Source: Lentzea tibetensis (GTDB taxonomy: Bacteria > Actinomycetota > Actinomycetes > Mycobacteriales > Pseudonocardiaceae). From it: a stretch of DNA of 64,000 nt. Each line of letters opens with the position of its first letter. Positions within the stretch are counted from its first letter, which is position 1. A model generated the notes under the pieces. That model saw only the letters and a program-made list of their open reading frames with translations, searched no databases and was not told the DNA's origin. Below, piece after piece: positions 25,628 through 33,576 of the stretch. The stretch covers positions 232,429-296,428 of the forward strand of contig NZ_VOBR01000005.1 in assembly GCF_007845675.1 (NCBI RefSeq), in the 5' to 3' direction. The position numbers and the translations under genes were made by a program.

Positions 25628-28609
25628 GTGCTGGTGCTGCAGGGGCTGTGCGCCGCCGACGGCCGGCTGGTGCTGTGGGCGGAGGACTCCGAGCTGCCCG
25701 CGCGCACGGACAGCAAGCGCCGCGAGGTGCCGCACCCGTTCGCGGTGCCGGGTGACGTGCTCGCCGCCGCGCTCGGCCACGACGAGGTGAAGGCGACGCC
25801 GCGCAAGTTGCTGTTGCCGTCGTACGCGAGCGGACCGGCCGCGTCGCCGGAGCTGGTGCGCGATCCGCTCACGGCTGGGCGCGCGCCGCGCGGGGCGGTG
25901 AAGCTGCGGCAGTGGGTCGTGCCGACGATCCCGCTGCGAGCGGACGCCGAGCCCGGCGCGGACGTGCGGCTGAGCGACTCGGCCCGGTTCGTGCTCGAGG
26001 TGGCCGCGTTCGCGCGGGAGCTGGTCGCGCGCGGGCGGGTGCTGCCGTCCGTGCAAGCCGATCAGGCGGTGGCGTGCTGGCTGCCCGCGCTGACGGGTGC
26101 GGACACGGCGCGGTTCGCCTCGTTGCAGGCGGCGATGCCGCCCGCGTGCCGGTGTGAGGAGATCGTCAGCAGTCCGGCCGAGCTGGTGCGGGCCGCGCTC
26201 GCCACGGCCGTGGACGAGGAGGTTCGCGCGCGGCTCGGTGCGCTGCAGGTCGTGCCGCGGCGGCGCGGGCGGGTGTCCACGGCCGAGGCGTGGCTCGGGG
26301 CGCTCAGCGGTGAACCGGCGTTCGAGGCGGATCCGGTCGAGCTGTACGAACTGCGCGAGCAGCTCGAGCGGTGGCACGCGAGCGGTGCGCAGAGCAGTCC
26401 GGTGCGGACGTGCTTCCGGCTGCGCTCCCCCGGTCAGGGCGAGCTGGAGCAGGACGAGTGGGCGGTCGAGTTCCTGCTGCAGTCGGTCGACGACCCGAGC
26501 GTGCTCGTGGGCGCCGAGCGCGTGTGGTTCGCGGACGACAGCGTGCTGCGGCGGTGGATCCCGTCGCCGCAGGAGTTCCTGCTCGCGGACCTCGGGCGCG
26601 CGAGCAGGCTGTGCCCGGACCTGGACCTGGCGCTGCACACGTCGCACCCGGCCGAGCTGGAGGTCGACGCCGAGGGTGCGTACCGGTTCCTGCAGACGGC
26701 GCCGCTGCTGACGCAGGCCGGGTTCGGCGTGCTGTTGCCGTCGTGGTGGCAGCAGCCGGCGAAGCTCGGGCTGAAGCTGACGACGTCGAGTCGCGGCACG
26801 GCGGGCACGGTCGCCAAGGAGAGCGAGATCGGGCTCAAGTCGATCGTCGACTACAAGTGGGAGCTCGCGCTCGGCGAGGACGCACTGACCGAGGCGGAGC
26901 TGGTCGCACTGGCGGCGGCGAAGGTGCCGCTGGTCAAGGTGCGCGGGCAGTGGGTGCAGGTCGACCAGAAGCGGCTCGCCGCTGGGCTCGCGTTCCTCAA
27001 GCGCGGCGGTGGGCAGATGACGGCCGCGCAGGTCATGCTCCACAGTGGACTGCATCCGGAGGACGAGAGCCTTCCGCTGCCGCTCACGTCGGTGACCGGT
27101 GACGGCTGGCTCGGGGACCTGTTGTCCGGCAAGGCGGAGCAGAGCCTGGAACCCGTCGAGCCGCCCGAGGGGTTCGGCGCGACGCTGCGGCCGTACCAGC
27201 GGCGCGGGCTCGCCTGGCTCGCGTTCCTCGACAAGCTCGGGCTCGGTGCGTGCCTCGCGGACGACATGGGGCTCGGCAAGACCGTGCAGCTGCTGGCGTT
27301 GGAGGCGCTCAACCGCGCTGAAGGCAAGCGTCCGCCGACGCTGTTGATCTGCCCGATGTCCGTGGTGGGCAACTGGCAGCGCGAGGCCGCGCGGTTCACG
27401 CCCGAGCTGTCGGTGCACGTGCACCACGGCGCGGACCGGTTCGGCGGCGACGCGTTCCGGGAGGCCGTCGAGGAACACGACCTGGTGCTCACGACGTACT
27501 CGCTGGCCGCGCGCGACGGCGACGTGCTCAGCGAGATCAACTGGGACCGCGTGGTGCTCGACGAGGCGCAGAACATCAAGAACAGCAACACGAGGCAGTC
27601 GCAGGCCGTGCGGCAGCTGCCCGCGCGCCACCGCGTCGCGCTGACCGGTACGCCAGTGGAGAACCGGCTCGCCGAGCTCTGGTCCATCATGGACTTCGCG
27701 AACCCCGGCGTGCTGGGCACGATCAACACGTTCCGCGCGCGGTTCGCCGTGCCGGTCGAGCGGCACAACGACCAGGGCGCCGCGGCGCGGCTGCGCAAGA
27801 TCACGAGCCCGTTCGTGCTGCGCCGCGTCAAGACCGACCCTCGGGTCATCTCCGACCTGCCGGACAAGGTCGAGATGCGCCAGCTGTGCAACCTGACGCC
27901 CGAGCAGGCGTCGCTCTACCAGGCCGTCGTGAACGACATGCTGCTGCGCATCGAGGAGAGCGAAGGCATTCAGCGCAAGGGACTCGTGCTCGCGACGATG
28001 TCGAAGCTCAAGCAGGTCTGCAACCACCCGGCGCATTTCCTCAGCGACGGGTCCCGCGTCGCGGGCCGGTCCGGCAAGCTGACGCGGCTCGAGGAGATTC
28101 TCGACGAGGTGCTCGCCGAAGGCGACAAGGCCTTGTGCTTCACGCAGTTCACCGAGTTCGGCAGCATGCTCGTGCCGCACCTGAGCGCGCGCTTCGACAC
28201 CGACGTGCTGTTCCTGCACGGCGGCACCAGCAAGGCCGCGCGCGACGCGATGGTCGAGCGGTTCCAGTCGACGGGCGGGCCGTCGATCTTCCTGTTGTCG
28301 CTCAAGGCGGGCGGCACCGGTCTCAACCTCACCGCGGCGAACCACGTGATCCACCTCGACCGCTGGTGGAACCCGGCCGTCGAGGACCAGGCGACCGACC
28401 GCGCGTTCCGGATCGGCCAGCAGCAGAAGGTGCAGGTGCGCAAGTTCGTCTGCATCGGCACGCTCGAGGAGCGCATCGACCGGATGATCGAGGAGAAGCG
28501 CGCGCTCGCCCAGCTCGTGATCGGCGCGGGTGAGAACTGGCTGACCGAGCTGTCCACGACGCAGCTGCGCGAGCTGCTCGCGTTGTCCGGGGAGGCCATC
28601 GGTGAGTGA
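25628..28609 (+). CDS. SNF2-family DEAD/DEAH-box helicase
   Basis: A 993-residue SF2 ATPase of the bacterial SNF2 group. The first 500 residues are a family-specific N-terminal region (LGLKLTTSSRGTA near its end). The motor has ADDMGLGKTVQLLAL (motif I), DEAQ in RVVLDEAQNIKN (motif II), ALTGTPVENRL (III), LHGGTSKAARDAMVERFQ, SLKAGGTGLNLTAANHV (V) and DQATDRAFRIGQQQ (VI). GTG at 25628 is preferred. Eight bases overlap the SWIM protein gene, with which it probably forms a complex. It could remodel nucleoprotein or RNA polymerase complexes; the substrate is unknown. Confidence 0.9.
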   Translation: MLVLQGLCAADGRLVLWAEDSELPARTDSKRREVPHPFAVPGDVLAAALGHDEVKATPRKLLLPSYASGPAASPELVRDPLTAGRAPRGAVKLRQWVVPTIPLRADAEPGADVRLSDSARFVLEVAAFARELVARGRVLPSVQADQAVACWLPALTGADTARFASLQAAMPPACRCEEIVSSPAELVRAALATAVDEEVRARLGALQVVPRRRGRVSTAEAWLGALSGEPAFEADPVELYELREQLERWHASGAQSSPVRTCFRLRSPGQGELEQDEWAVEFLLQSVDDPSVLVGAERVWFADDSVLRRWIPSPQEFLLADLGRASRLCPDLDLALHTSHPAELEVDAEGAYRFLQTAPLLTQAGFGVLLPSWWQQPAKLGLKLTTSSRGTAGTVAKESEIGLKSIVDYKWELALGEDALTEAELVALAAAKVPLVKVRGQWVQVDQKRLAAGLAFLKRGGGQMTAAQVMLHSGLHPEDESLPLPLTSVTGDGWLGDLLSGKAEQSLEPVEPPEGFGATLRPYQRRGLAWLAFLDKLGLGACLADDMGLGKTVQLLALEALNRAEGKRPPTLLICPMSVVGNWQREAARFTPELSVHVHHGADRFGGDAFREAVEEHDLVLTTYSLAARDGDVLSEINWDRVVLDEAQNIKNSNTRQSQAVRQLPARHRVALTGTPVENRLAELWSIMDFANPGVLGTINTFRARFAVPVERHNDQGAAARLRKITSPFVLRRVKTDPRVISDLPDKVEMRQLCNLTPEQASLYQAVVNDMLLRIEESEGIQRKGLVLATMSKLKQVCNHPAHFLSDGSRVAGRSGKLTRLEEILDEVLAEGDKALCFTQFTEFGSMLVPHLSARFDTDVLFLHGGTSKAARDAMVERFQSTGGPSIFLLSLKAGGTGLNLTAANHVIHLDRWWNPAVEDQATDRAFRIGQQQKVQVRKFVCIGTLEERIDRMIEEKRALAQLVIGAGENWLTELSTTQLRELLALSGEAIGE

Positions 28610-29456
28610 CCACTGGTCCGGCGAGCGCCAGTTCCGCAAGCCCATCCGCGTCGAGGGCGGTCTCAAGGCGCAGAGCAAACGCGGTGAGATCGGCCAGACG
28701 TGGTGGTCGCGCCGGTTCATCGAGGTGCTCGAGTCGTTCGGCATGGGCGGACGCCTGACGCGCGGTCGCAACTACGCGCGCCAGGGCCAGGTGCTCAGCC
28801 TCTCGCTGTCAACGAGCATGGTGATCGCGCTCGTGCAGGGCTCGCGGGACACCCCGTACCGGACGCGCATCGCCATCAAGGCCTTCACCGCCGACGAGTG
28901 GCGCCGGATCGAGCACGCGCTGGCGGGCAAGGCCTTGTACGCGGCCAAGTTGCTGGCCGGTGAGATGCCGCCCGACATCGAGGACCTGTTCGCCGAGCTC
29001 GGCCTGCGGCTCTTCCCGACGTCGATGCGCGAGCTCACCATGGACTGCTCGTGCCCCGACTGGGAAGTGCCGTGCAAGCACCTCGCGGCGACCTGCTACC
29101 TGCTCGCCGAGTCGTTCGACTCCGACCCGTTCGAGATCCTCGCCTGGCGCGGCCGCAGCCGCGACGACCTGCTCGAGCGGCTGCGCACGTTGCGTGCCAG
29201 CAAGGGTGACGGCAAGAAGGTGCGGACGACTGCCCAGGACGAGGCTCCGCCGCTGACGAAGTGCCTCGACGACTTCTGGCGCAAGCAGGACTCGATCGCG
29301 CTCGGCGGGCCGGCCGAACCGCTCACGGTGCGTCCCGACGCGGTGCTCGACCAGCTCGACGCCGTGCCGATCACCGTGCGCCGCACCAACTTCGTCGACC
29401 TGCTGCGCCCCGTCTACCGGGCGATGATCGAAGACCCTTCCGCTACCGACGGCTGA
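28602..29456 (+). CDS. SWIM zinc-finger protein, partner of SNF2 helicase
   Basis: A 284-residue protein. The SWIM motif CxC...CxH is present as DCSCPDWEVPCKHLAATCYLL at about residues 148-168. The N-terminal part (GEIGQTWWSRRFIEVLESFGMGGRLTRGRNYARQGQVL) matches proteins encoded with bacterial SNF2 helicases. GTG at 28602 overlaps the helicase end by 8 bases, so the two are coupled. It is likely the nucleic acid- or protein-binding partner of the helicase. Confidence 0.88.
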   Translation: MSDHWSGERQFRKPIRVEGGLKAQSKRGEIGQTWWSRRFIEVLESFGMGGRLTRGRNYARQGQVLSLSLSTSMVIALVQGSRDTPYRTRIAIKAFTADEWRRIEHALAGKALYAAKLLAGEMPPDIEDLFAELGLRLFPTSMRELTMDCSCPDWEVPCKHLAATCYLLAESFDSDPFEILAWRGRSRDDLLERLRTLRASKGDGKKVRTTAQDEAPPLTKCLDDFWRKQDSIALGGPAEPLTVRPDAVLDQLDAVPITVRRTNFVDLLRPVYRAMIEDPSATDG

Positions 29457-30155
29457 TCGGGACCTGGGCACGGAAGGACGCGGGAACCGGCGCGTCGCGG
29501 AGCGGGCACAGAGCCAGCGCCACCCGGTGCACGTTCGGTGGGGCAGGACGGGACCTGCAGCACGTCCGCGCCGTCCGGGACCAGCAGCACCGGGGAAGTC
29601 ACGCACAAATACAGCTGCGCGGCACCGATTCGTGCTCGGCGCACGAAGGCCACGGCTCGTCAGTAGGCGCAGGAGCGGGCATCCGATGTGGCCGGTGTGC
29701 AGCTAGGTAGGAACGCAACCGCCGGGAGGTGCGCACGAGATCAGACATGCACCGTGTTTCGCAGCTCCGCACCAACGGCGATCGCCCAGCCGCTAGGTCG
29801 CCCGCCCTGGCGCTCCGAGTACAGAGTCGCCAGGTAGTGCCTGGTCCACGCACGGATGGTCCCGAAGCGAGCTGCGGACAGCACGATCCGAGCACTCCGA
29901 CGGCGCGTCCACGCTGACGAAGCAGTGGCGCGAGCAGCTCGTCCGGAAGCCGGATCGCCTGAGGTGACGGCCGTCGCCGGGCTGGCCAGACACGTGGCTC
30001 GCGGTCTGCGCGACTCAGCTGCCGAGGAAGCGTCCAGGCTCAGCCCATGCCACCGACAGGATGAGCTGGATCTCCGCGCCTGGCATGACAGCCGTTGCCA
30101 GGCCGTCCACACGCGCGGCTCTGCGCGATTCAGTTGTTGGAGGAAGGGGCCAGGG
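29457..30155. other. Gene-free region with decaying repeats
   Basis: About 700 bases with no ORF I can support. The right-hand part holds tandem copies of the 3' end of the MoaD-like gene. The left part (to about 29840) has no recognisable protein in any frame; one minus-strand frame reads AQLYLCVTSPVLLVPDGADV without any further similarity. A degenerated gene is possible but not shown. Confidence 0.5.
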
Positions 30156-30226
30156 TCAGCCTCCCGCTACGGACGGGATGATCTGGATTTCCGCGCCTGG
30201 GGTGACGGCCGTCGCCGGGCCGTCGA
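29963..30226. repeat. Tandem repeats of a gene 3' end, period about 118-120
   Basis: The segment GGTGACGGCCGTCGCCGGG occurs at 29963 and 30201, with the diverged form GCATGACAGCCGTTGCCAGG at 30083, so the period is 120 then 118 bases. The shared unit covers the stop-proximal codons of the MoaD-like gene (at 30156-30226, minus strand) and downstream sequence (CTCCGCGCCTGG at 30071-30082 and TTCCGCGCCTGG at 30189-30200). It looks like an old tandem duplication whose outer copies are decaying. Confidence 0.65.
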
Positions 30227-30440
30227 GGCGGCGACATTCCTCGCCGTCCACGTAGATGTTGACGTAGCGGCGCAGGGTGGCGCGTTCGTCGCGGAGTTTG
30301 CGGTCGAGTGCCGGGTAGCGCTCGGCCAGCGAGTCGAGCACCGCGCCGAGGGTGGCTGGGTCGGCGACGTCCACGTCGAGACGAGAGGCGCCGCCCACTG
30401 CCGAGCGCAGGACGCCGGGCACCAGTACGGACACCTTCAC
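30156..30440 (-). CDS. MoaD/ThiS-like ubiquitin-fold protein
   Basis: A 94-residue beta-grasp protein that ends in Gly-Gly (SVAGG), the feature of MoaD/ThiS sulfur carriers and ubiquitin-like proteins. It begins MKVSVLVPGVLRSAVGG and contains TLRRYVNIYVDGEECRRLDG, which fit the MoaD/ThiS pattern. There is no MoeB/ThiF-type activating enzyme next to it. Its start overlaps the BNR propeller gene by four bases, so it is coupled to a non-sulfur-transfer protein. This pairing occurs in other actinobacteria, but its function is not known to me. Confidence 0.82.
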   Translation of the reverse strand: MKVSVLVPGVLRSAVGGASRLDVDVADPATLGAVLDSLAERYPALDRKLRDERATLRRYVNIYVDGEECRRLDGPATAVTPGAEIQIIPSVAGG

Positions 30441-31522
30441 GTCGCGATCACCGCGGCCCTGATCGACAGCACGTCCGGCAGGTTCTCGGCGACCAGGTGC
30501 CAGTGGTCGCCCTCGTCCGAGCTGCCGTAGACGGCGCCGGAGCGCGAGCCGAAGTAGATGCCGGCCGGGTCGGCGTCATCCACGCACATCGCGTCGCGCA
30601 TGACGGCCGTCCAGAAGCCGTCCGGCAGGCCGTCGCCGAGGCACTCCCAGGTGTTGCCCGCGTCGCGGCTGCGGTACACGCGGCACTTGCCCTCCGGCGG
30701 GAAGCGCATGCCGTCGGCCTTGATCGGGAAGTTGTAGATCGTGTCCGGCTGGCGCGGGTGCACGACCATCGCGAAACCGAAGTCCGTCGGCAGGCCGTCC
30801 GCGATCGACTTCCACGTCTCGCCGCCGTCGTCGCTGCGGTACACGCCGTGGTGGTTCTGCGCGTAGAAGCGGGACGGCTCGGCGGGGTGCTGCGCGATCT
30901 TGTGCACGCACTGGCCGAACTCCGGGTACGGGTCCGGCAGGAAGTACGCCTTGATGCCGGTGTTGCTCGCCTGCCAGGAGCTGCCGCCGTCCGACGTGCG
31001 GTAGACGCCGCCGGTCGACATCGCCACGGTCATCCGGTCGGGGTCGGCGGGGTCGGGCACGATCGAGTGAATCGCCTGGCCGCCGAAGCCCGCGCCCCAC
31101 TCCTCGCGGTGCGGGTGCTTCCACAGTCCCTCGACCAGCGCGTAGGTGCTGCCGCCGTCGGTGGACTTGAACAGGGCGGACGGCTGGGTGCCCGCCCACA
31201 CCACGCCCGGCTGCGACGCCGGGCCGGGCTGGAGCTGCCACACCCGTTCCAGCGCGCCCTCTTCCGGGAACGAGATGGGCGCGTGGTCCGGTTCGTCCCA
31301 GGTGGCGCCGAGGTCGTCGGACGTCGCCACCGACGGCCCGAAGTGTTCGCTCGTCACGCCCGCCAGCAGGCGTGGCGCTGGGCCGCGCGTGTCGATGCCG
31401 ACCGCGTACACGCCGGTCATCGCGTGGTGCGGTCCGTCGAGCTGCCACGTCGAGCGGTCGTCGCTGGTCGCCACCCACAGCCCTTTGCGGGTGCCGATCG
31501 CGAGGAGGACTTTCGAAGCCAT
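30437..31522 (-). CDS. BNR/Asp-box beta-propeller (sialidase-like fold)
   Basis: A 361-residue cytosolic protein with several BNR/Asp-box repeats: STDGGSTYAL, TSDGGSSWQAS, RSDDGGETWKS, RSRDAGNTWEC and SSDEGDHWHLV. The repeats form a six- or seven-blade propeller. It has no signal peptide and lacks the arginine triad I would expect of true sialidases, so enzyme activity is unlikely. It heads an operon with the MoaD-like gene. It could be a binding scaffold for the ubiquitin-like protein; this is inference. Confidence 0.82.
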   Translation of the reverse strand: MASKVLLAIGTRKGLWVATSDDRSTWQLDGPHHAMTGVYAVGIDTRGPAPRLLAGVTSEHFGPSVATSDDLGATWDEPDHAPISFPEEGALERVWQLQPGPASQPGVVWAGTQPSALFKSTDGGSTYALVEGLWKHPHREEWGAGFGGQAIHSIVPDPADPDRMTVAMSTGGVYRTSDGGSSWQASNTGIKAYFLPDPYPEFGQCVHKIAQHPAEPSRFYAQNHHGVYRSDDGGETWKSIADGLPTDFGFAMVVHPRQPDTIYNFPIKADGMRFPPEGKCRVYRSRDAGNTWECLGDGLPDGFWTAVMRDAMCVDDADPAGIYFGSRSGAVYGSSDEGDHWHLVAENLPDVLSIRAAVIAT

Positions 31523-31645
31523 CTCGCCTCCTGGTTTGTGATGTGGAGCACGCTACGCCGGGGGTCTGACAATTTCTGGTCGCGAGGCCGGGACCTCGTC
31601 GAATGCGCCGCTATGCACTGTGGAAACACCACGTGGTGCCGCAAG

Positions 31646-31659
31646 TTACTCACTGGTAG
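31646..31659. promoter_or_regulatory. FadR/TetR-like operator half-palindrome
   Basis: TTACTCACTGGTAG lies 29 bases upstream of the acyl-CoA dehydrogenase start. It resembles the TTACTCACNGGTAA-type imperfect palindromes bound by regulators of fatty acid oxidation genes in actinomycetes. The match is my recollection of the motif and is weak evidence. Confidence 0.3.
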
Positions 31660-31687
31660 CCTCCGAAACGAGACGAGGAGGTCCCCA

Positions 31688-33394
31688 GTGCTGTTCGACC
31701 CCAACAGCTACCAGCCCGAGCACCTGGACGCCGAGACCCAGAGGCTGCTGCGCGCGACCATCGACTGGTTCGAGAACCGCGGCAAGCGCCAGCTGATCGC
31801 GGACGCCCAGGACAAGGTCTGGTACAGCGAGTTCCTGGACTTCGTGAAGCGCGAGAAGCTCTTCGCCACCTTCTGCACCCCGCAGTCAGAGGCAGGCCAG
31901 GACGCGAACAAGCGCTGGGACGGCGCCCGCAACGCGGCGTTCAGCGAGGTGCTCGGGTTCTACGGGCTGCAGTACTGGTACGCCTGGCAGGTCACGGTCC
32001 TCGGCCTCGGCCCGATCTGGATGAGCGCCAACGCCGAAGCCCGCCAGAAGGCGGCCAACCTGCTCGACAGCGGCGCGGTGTTCGCGTTCGGCCTGTCCGA
32101 GAAGGAGCACGGCGCGGACGTCTACTCGACGGACATGCTGCTCACGCCCACCGAGGACGGGTACAAGGCCAACGGCGGCAAGTACTACATCGGCAACGGC
32201 AACGTCGCGGGCATGGTCAGCGTCTTCGGCCGCCGCACGGACATCGACGGCACCGACGGGTACGTGTTCTTCGCGGTCGACAGCCAGAGCGACAACTTCA
32301 AGCTCATCAAGAACGTCGTGGACTCGCAGATGTTCGTCAGCGAGTTCCGCCTCGAGGACTACCCGGTCAGCGAAGCGGACATCCTGCACACCGGCGCCGA
32401 GGCGTTCTCCGCCGCGCTGAACACGGTGAACGTCGGCAAGTTCAACCTGTGCACGGCGAGCATCGGCATCTGCGAGCACAGCTTCTACGAGGCGATCACG
32501 CACGCGCACAACCGGATCCTGTACGGCAGCCCGGTCACGGACTTCCCGCACGTCAAGCAGAACTTCGTCGACGCGTACGCGCGCCTGACCGCGATGAAGC
32601 TCTTCGCGGACCGGAGCGTCGACTACTTCCGCAGCGCCAACGACACCGACCGCCGCTACCTCCTCTTCAACCCCATCACGAAGATGAAGGTGACGAGCGA
32701 GGGCGAGCAGGTCATCGACCTGCTGTGGGACGTCATCGCGGCCAAGGGCTTCGAGAAGGACACGTACTTCACCCGCGCCACCGCGGACATCCGCGCGCTG
32801 CCCAAGCTCGAGGGCACGGTGCACGTCAACCTCGCGCTGGTGCTGAAGTTCATGCCGAACTACCTGTTCAACCCGAAGCAGTACGACGAGGTCCCGAGCA
32901 GGCACGACGCCACGAACGACGACTTCTTCTTCAAGCAGGGTCCCGCGCGCGGTCTCGGCAAGATCCAGTTCCACGACTGGGAACCGGTCTACGCCGAGCA
33001 CGCGCACATCCCGAACGTCCAGCTGTTCCACGAGCAGGCGAACGCGATCAAGACGCTGCTGACCACCGCGGCGCCGGACGAGAAGCAGCAGCAGGACCTC
33101 GACTTCCTGCTCAACCTCGGCCACCTGTTCACGCTCGTCGTGTACGGCCAGCTGGTGCTGGAGCAGGCGAAGATCACGGGCACCGACCCGAAGCTCCTCG
33201 ACCAGATCTTCGACTTCCTCGTCCGCGACTTCAGCGGCTACGCGGTCGCGCTGCACGGCAAGACGAGCTCGACCGAGAAGCAGCAGCAGTGGGCGCTGGG
33301 CCAGGTCCGCAAGCCGCACTCCGACCAGGAGCGCTTCGACCACGTGTGGGAGCAGGTGAAGGGCCTGTCGGGCGCGTACGCGATGCGCCCGTAG
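31688..33394 (+). CDS. Acyl-CoA dehydrogenase family protein
   Basis: A 568-residue flavoprotein of the long, plant-ACX-like or DUF1974-type dehydrogenase class. Features are GAVFAFGLSEKEHGADVYS (the substrate and FAD site strand), GYKANGGKYYIGNGNVAG, NVGKFNLCTASIGICEHSFYEAITHAHNR (helix G region) and a C-terminal domain with long helices. GTG at 31688 follows GAGGAGG 7 bases upstream. It is monocistronic, with a good terminator 31 bases after the stop. It likely carries out the first step of beta-oxidation; the chain length is unknown. Confidence 0.85.
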   Translation: MLFDPNSYQPEHLDAETQRLLRATIDWFENRGKRQLIADAQDKVWYSEFLDFVKREKLFATFCTPQSEAGQDANKRWDGARNAAFSEVLGFYGLQYWYAWQVTVLGLGPIWMSANAEARQKAANLLDSGAVFAFGLSEKEHGADVYSTDMLLTPTEDGYKANGGKYYIGNGNVAGMVSVFGRRTDIDGTDGYVFFAVDSQSDNFKLIKNVVDSQMFVSEFRLEDYPVSEADILHTGAEAFSAALNTVNVGKFNLCTASIGICEHSFYEAITHAHNRILYGSPVTDFPHVKQNFVDAYARLTAMKLFADRSVDYFRSANDTDRRYLLFNPITKMKVTSEGEQVIDLLWDVIAAKGFEKDTYFTRATADIRALPKLEGTVHVNLALVLKFMPNYLFNPKQYDEVPSRHDATNDDFFFKQGPARGLGKIQFHDWEPVYAEHAHIPNVQLFHEQANAIKTLLTTAAPDEKQQQDLDFLLNLGHLFTLVVYGQLVLEQAKITGTDPKLLDQIFDFLVRDFSGYAVALHGKTSSTEKQQQWALGQVRKPHSDQERFDHVWEQVKGLSGAYAMRP

Positions 33395-33424
33395 ATCCAA
33401 CAGGATCAAACAACGGACAAGCAG

Positions 33425-33455
33425 GGCGGAGCTGTCGATTCAAGACAGCTCCGCC
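33425..33455 (+). terminator. Intrinsic terminator after acyl-CoA dehydrogenase
   Basis: A perfect 12-bp stem, GGCGGAGCTGTC (33425-33436) and GACAGCTCCGCC (33444-33455), around a 7-base loop, followed by TCTTG. Strong secondary structure with a weak T-run. Confidence 0.75.
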
Positions 33456-33472
33456 TCTTGACGTGACAACGA

Positions 33473-33486
33473 TGAAAACGTTTTGA
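33473..33486. promoter_or_regulatory. LacI-family operator upstream of alpha-galactosidase
   Basis: The palindrome TGAAAACGTTTTGA (core AAAACGTTTT at 33475-33484), with its central CG, is typical of LacI/CcpA-type sugar-responsive repressors. It sits about 90 bases before the alpha-galactosidase start, within reach of its promoter. No LacI gene is in the window. Confidence 0.55.
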
Positions 33487-33576
33487 TGTGTCCGGTCGTG
33501 TTCAACCTTGTTGCATCTTGAGCGCGATCCCGCCGCCGCCACTCCTGACCGTCCCCTTGCCAAGGAGCGCGTGCAC

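Noticed and set aside
24086-28771. 1561-codon minus-strand open frame
   Set aside because: Only its C-terminal 490 codons are the ammonia-lyase homologue; the remainder is antisense to the SNF2 helicase, whose motifs are clear.
29414-29653. Minus-strand frame reading AQLYLCVTSPVLLVPDGADV
   Set aside because: The first words recall a thiamine-phosphate synthase start, but nothing after it fits and it overlaps the SWIM gene end.
29741-30112. 123-codon minus-strand frame ending GGRPSGWAIAVGAELRNTVHV
   Set aside because: Ser/Ala/Arg-rich without a fold; it runs across the decaying tandem repeats.
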